Below the pieces are notes generated by a model. That model ran no database searches, was not told the DNA's origin, and saw only the letters and a program-made list of their open reading frames with translations. Of a DNA stretch of 7,504 bases, positions 5,018 through 7,504 are shown piece after piece; position 1 is the stretch's first letter; the number at the start of each line of letters is the position of its first letter. The stretch is from positions 1 through 7,504 of the forward strand of contig JBOHPP010000260.1 in the NCBI GenBank assembly GCA_050731755.1, in the 5' to 3' direction. Source of the DNA: JBOHPP01 sp050731755. Lineage in GTDB: Bacteria; Methylomirabilota; Methylomirabilia; Rokubacteriales; CSP1-6. The position numbers and the translations under genes are program-made.

Positions 5018-6417
5018 CGGAGTGGACGATCGAAACGCTCGCCGCCGCCATCGAGGCCCGGCGCGTGTCGGCCGTGGAGGTCACCGAGGCGTGCCTCACG
5101 CGCATCGGCCGGCTCGATCCCACGCTGCGCGCCTTCATCACCGTGGACGCCGAGGGCGCCCGCCGCGCCGCCAAGGAGCGGGACGCCGAGCTCGCCGCCG
5201 GGCGCCGGCGGGGTCCGCTCCACGGCGTCCCGCTCGGCTACAAGGACCTCTGCTTCATCCGCGGTCTCGGCACCTCGTGCGGGACGCGCACCCCCGAGTA
5301 CTTCATCGCCGAGAATGACTGCACGGCGGTGGCCCGGCTCGCCGCCGCCGGCGCGATCACGCTGGGCAAGCTCAACATGACGGAGCTGGCGCTGGGCGCC
5401 TTCGGCGACAACGCCCATCACGGCCACGTGCAGAACCCGTGGCGGCCCGGCCACTGCTCGGGCGGCTCCTCCAGCGGCTCGGGGGCCGCCGTTGCCGCCG
5501 GCCTGGCCCTGGGGGCGCTCGGGAGCGACACCGGCGGCTCGATCCGGCTGCCGGCCGCCGCCTGCGGCATCGTCGGGCTCAAGCCGACGTACGGCCGCAT
5601 CAGCCGCGCCGGGGGCATGGCGCTCTCGTGGTCCAACGACCACTTCGGACCCATGACCCGCACCGTGCGCGACGCCGCGCTGATGCTCGGTGTCATCGCC
5701 GGCTATGACCCGGCCGACCCCACGTCGAGCCGGCGCGCCGTTCCCGATTACCTGGCCGGGATCGAAGGCGGCCTCGCCGGGTTGCGCGTCGGCGTGCCGG
5801 AGAACTATTTCGGCGACGGGCTCGACCCCGCCGTGGCCGAGGCGATGGAGGACGCCACGCGACAGCTGGTCGCCGAGGGCGCCCGGCTGGTGGCGCTCCG
5901 CTTGCCCGATCCCCAGCCGCTGGTCGACGTCACCGGGCTCATCACCCGCGCCGAGAGCGCGACCATCCACGCGCGGATCCTCAAGGAGCGCCCGGCCGAG
6001 CTGCAGCCGGTGGTGCGCGCCCGCCTGGAAGTGGGCCTTCACGTGTCGGCGTTCGACTACCTGCAGGCGCTCCGGCTGCGCTCCCGGATGACGCGCGAGT
6101 TCCTGCGGCAGGTGTTCGCCGAGGTCGAGGTGCTGGTGACGCCGACCATCCCCGAGCCGGCGCCGCCGATCGCCGAGGTGACGACGCCGGCGGTGAGCGA
6201 GGTGATCGCGCGAATGGGCCGCTTCTCACGGTTCACCCGGCCCTTCAACGGCCTCGGCCTGCCCGCGCTCTCGGTTCCCTGTGGGTTCTCGCCCCAGGGC
6301 TTGCCCATCGGTCTGCAACTGGTCGGACGCCCCTTCGACGAGGCGACGGTGCTCCGCGCGGCCCGCGGCTACGAGCGCGCGGCCGCATGGGTCACGCGCC
6401 GGCCGAGCCTCGTCTGA
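5014..6417 (+). CDS. Amidase-signature family hydrolase
   Basis: This 467-residue cytoplasmic hydrolase belongs to the amidase signature family (GatA, AtzE, FAAH), in which a Ser-cisSer-Lys triad cleaves amide bonds. All three residues are present at family spacing. Lys77 is in GYKDL, the cis-Ser is Ser152 in GGSSSGSG (150-157), and the nucleophile is Ser176 in DTGGSIRLP (172-180). The separations of 75 and 24 residues are the same as in S. aureus GatA and FAAH. The signature continues with CGIVGLKPTYGRISR, and the C-terminus has the usual LSVPCGFSPQGLPIGLQLVG. No gatB or gatC lies nearby, so a role in tRNA amidation is unlikely and a catabolic or biosynthetic amide/ureide hydrolase is more probable. 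The substrate is unknown. Translation is coupled to the 55-residue ORF by ATGA. Its last 26 bases overlap the convergent YkoP-like gene. Confidence 0.93.
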   Translation: MTEWTIETLAAAIEARRVSAVEVTEACLTRIGRLDPTLRAFITVDAEGARRAAKERDAELAAGRRRGPLHGVPLGYKDLCFIRGLGTSCGTRTPEYFIAENDCTAVARLAAAGAITLGKLNMTELALGAFGDNAHHGHVQNPWRPGHCSGGSSSGSGAAVAAGLALGALGSDTGGSIRLPAAACGIVGLKPTYGRISRAGGMALSWSNDHFGPMTRTVRDAALMLGVIAGYDPADPTSSRRAVPDYLAGIEGGLAGLRVGVPENYFGDGLDPAVAEAMEDATRQLVAEGARLVALRLPDPQPLVDVTGLITRAESATIHARILKERPAELQPVVRARLEVGLHVSAFDYLQALRLRSRMTREFLRQVFAEVEVLVTPTIPEPAPPIAEVTTPAVSEVIARMGRFSRFTRPFNGLGLPALSVPCGFSPQGLPIGLQLVGRPFDEATVLRAARGYERAAAWVTRRPSLV

Positions 6418-6997
6418 ACTCCCGGCCATAGCGGGCCAGCAGCGGGCCCCGGGACAGCCAGACCCGCCGCGCTTCCCGGTTGGTGGCCCGGCTCAGACGC
6501 GGGGCGCCGGCGGGATGGATCGAGACCAGGAGCGCGCGCTGGTAAGCCGCCACCAGCCGCGGCCAGGCCGGCGCATTCGGTTCCGCGGCGAAGCCGAGCC
6601 GAGCGAGCGCTTCGTGGAAGATGGTCGTCGCCGAGAAGGCGGCGACGTCGCCGAGCGGCCCGTCGTCGGCGGCCAGCATCGCCAGCGTGTGGGCCGAGGC
6701 GACGAGCTGACGCCGGAACTCGAGGCCGACGGACCACGGCGAGCGACCGTCCCCGTGGATCGCTGCGATACGGCTGTTGTTGAGGTGGAGCAGCCCCACA
6801 CGGTCGCCGGGGACGAGCCGGGCGCCGTCGGGGAGCGTCCGGGCCCGGCGGATGCGGCGGATCTCGACGCGGACCGCCGGCCCGACCTCGGCCGCGGGCT
6901 GGTCGAGACCGTGAACCCAGCGGTACGCTCTGTCGTAGAGCATGACCGCCCAGCGGTACCGGGGGCGACTGCCCGGCGTCGCCGAGGGCGCCGTCAT
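6392..6997 (-). CDS. YkoP-like domain protein of unknown function
   Basis: This encodes 201 residues from the ATG at 6997. Features resembling the YkoP-like domain are an N-terminal helix with YDRAYRWVHG (21-30), GDRVGLLHLNNSRIAA (64-79), a helical block of arginines and alanines (91-110), TTIFHEALARLGF (124-136) and the closing RRVWLSRGPLLARYGRE (177-192). The biochemical role of such proteins is not known. In my recollection they tend to occur near glycosyltransferases or polysaccharide deacetylases, and here the divergent neighbour 45 bases away is a glycosyltransferase, which fits an envelope or lipid-glycan role. There is no signal peptide. The start is uncertain: no clear Shine-Dalgarno precedes 6997, and an internal ATG at 6943 (just before LYDRAYRW) would give a 183-residue protein. 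The same frame is open further upstream, but only as antisense of the glycosyltransferase. The gene ends inside the amidase 3' end. Confidence 0.72.
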   Translation of the reverse strand: MTAPSATPGSRPRYRWAVMLYDRAYRWVHGLDQPAAEVGPAVRVEIRRIRRARTLPDGARLVPGDRVGLLHLNNSRIAAIHGDGRSPWSVGLEFRRQLVASAHTLAMLAADDGPLGDVAAFSATTIFHEALARLGFAAEPNAPAWPRLVAAYQRALLVSIHPAGAPRLSRATNREARRVWLSRGPLLARYGREFRRGSAGA

Positions 6998-7042
6998 TCC
7001 GAAGTTGGCCAAAGCAGAATGGCGGAGACCTGAAGGGACACG
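6998..7042. promoter_or_regulatory. Short divergent region between the YkoP-like gene and the glycosyltransferase
   Basis: Only 45 bases separate the two start codons. The region contains the 8-bp palindrome TTGGCCAA (7005-7012), a weak plus-strand -10 candidate CAGAAT (7015-7020; 4 of 6 matches, no good -35), and AAGGGA (7033-7038), which can serve as ribosome binding site 4 bases before the ATG at 7043. If the YkoP-like gene really starts at 6943 the shared region is about 99 bases, a more comfortable size for two promoters. Confidence 0.4.
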
Positions 7043-7504
7043 ATGACGGGGCTCGCCATCTTCCACCTCATCACCGGCACGGCGCTCGGCGCCCTCGCCC
7101 TGCACACGCTCCTGAATCACCTGACGCTTCCGCGCCTGCACCGAATGCGTGCGCCCGCGAGGGCGCCCAGGATCTCGGTCCTGATTCCGGCGCGAAACGA
7201 AACGGATCGCATCGGCGCGTCGGTGAGCGGCTGGGCAGCCCAAGACTATCCGGACTACGAGGTGATTGTCTACGACGACGACTCCGCCGACGACACCGCG
7301 GCGCGTGCGCTGGCGGCCGCTGGCGGCGCGCCCGGGATCCGCGTCGTCCGAGGCGGCCCGCTGCCTGAAGGATGGGCCGGCAAGCCCTGGGCGTGTCACC
7401 GGCTGCGCGCCGAGGCGCAGGGCGACGTCCTCGTTTTCGCCGACGCCGACGTCGTGCCCGCGCCCGACGTGCTCACGCGCACGGCCGCCGCGATGACCGT
7501 CCTC
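7043..7504 (+). CDS. Family 2 glycosyltransferase, CrtQ/HpnB-like (partial, 3' end missing)
   Basis: The first 154 residues of a membrane-associated GT-A fold glycosyltransferase are present, and the gene continues past the window. Residues 4-29 form one hydrophobic N-terminal membrane segment. The catalytic domain then starts with RISVLIPARNE (43-53), the GT2 nucleotide-sugar strand. YDDDSADDT (77-85) is the nucleotide-binding acidic motif, and VFADADVVP (131-139) is the DxD metal/sugar-phosphate site. The block LPEGWAGKPWAC (107-118) between them is characteristic of the glycosyltransferases linked to carotenoid (CrtQ) and hopanoid (HpnB) loci, so a polyisoprenoid or lipid acceptor is inferred, not shown. 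The ATG at 7043 is preceded by AAGGGA at 4 bases and places the membrane segment right at the N-terminus, as in relatives. It diverges from the YkoP-like gene. Confidence 0.88.
   Translation, partial: MTGLAIFHLITGTALGALALHTLLNHLTLPRLHRMRAPARAPRISVLIPARNETDRIGASVSGWAAQDYPDYEVIVYDDDSADDTAARALAAAGGAPGIRVVRGGPLPEGWAGKPWACHRLRAEAQGDVLVFADADVVPAPDVLTRTAAAMTVL

Noticed and set aside
4894..6042. 382-residue open frame on the minus strand opposite the small ORF and amidase
   Set aside because: Antisense of an amidase with intact catalytic residues; composition typical of a GC-driven shadow frame.
6998..7399. N-terminal extension of the YkoP-like gene to an ATG at 7399 (335 residues)
   Set aside because: The extension runs antisense through the glycosyltransferase coding region and has the charged, low-complexity look of a shadow frame.

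Overview
This is a GC-rich (roughly 70 %), densely packed bacterial window. Genes sit back to back with strong G/C preference at third codon positions. The gene families (EthD, tricarballylate-dehydrogenase-like flavoprotein, xanthine/CO-dehydrogenase-type molybdenum enzyme, amidase, CrtQ/HpnB-like glycosyltransferase) fit an uncultivated soil or groundwater lineage such as Candidatus Rokubacteria/Methylomirabilota, or a related high-GC deltaproteobacterium-like group. That placement is a guess from style and content; no marker gene is present. I see no tRNA, rRNA, CRISPR array, insertion sequence or other mobile element.

Layout. (1) 21-1884, plus strand: a sigma70-like promoter (TTGACA-N17-TAGGGT), a strong ribosome binding site, an EthD-family small protein, and, 1 base after its stop, a GTG-started FAD flavoprotein of the TcuA (tricarballylate dehydrogenase) type. 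(2) 1881-4771, minus strand: a complete molybdopterin-binding subunit of the xanthine dehydrogenase/form-II CoxL family, followed by a small roadblock/LC7-like protein. The latter's stop codon shares the self-complementary CTAG with the flavoprotein stop. (3) 4772-4849: a 78-base divergent control region with a 7-bp dyad and candidate -10 boxes on both strands. (4) 4850-6417, plus strand: an unrecognised 55-residue ORF joined by ATGA stop/start overlap to an amidase-signature hydrolase with an intact Lys-Ser-Ser triad. (5) 6392-6997, minus strand: a YkoP-like protein overlapping the amidase tail by 26 bases. It diverges across 45 bases from (6) a family 2 glycosyltransferase that starts at 7043 and runs off the window.

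How it may work together: regions 1-4 look like a catabolic neighbourhood with a flavin dehydrogenase, a molybdenum hydroxylase subunit and an amide hydrolase, each apparently missing its usual partners here. The substrate cannot be read from the sequence. Regions 5-6 look like a separate envelope/lipid-glycosylation locus. No convincing new system is visible. The most useful unannotated item is the small coupled ORF ahead of the amidase, together with the divergent control region before it.
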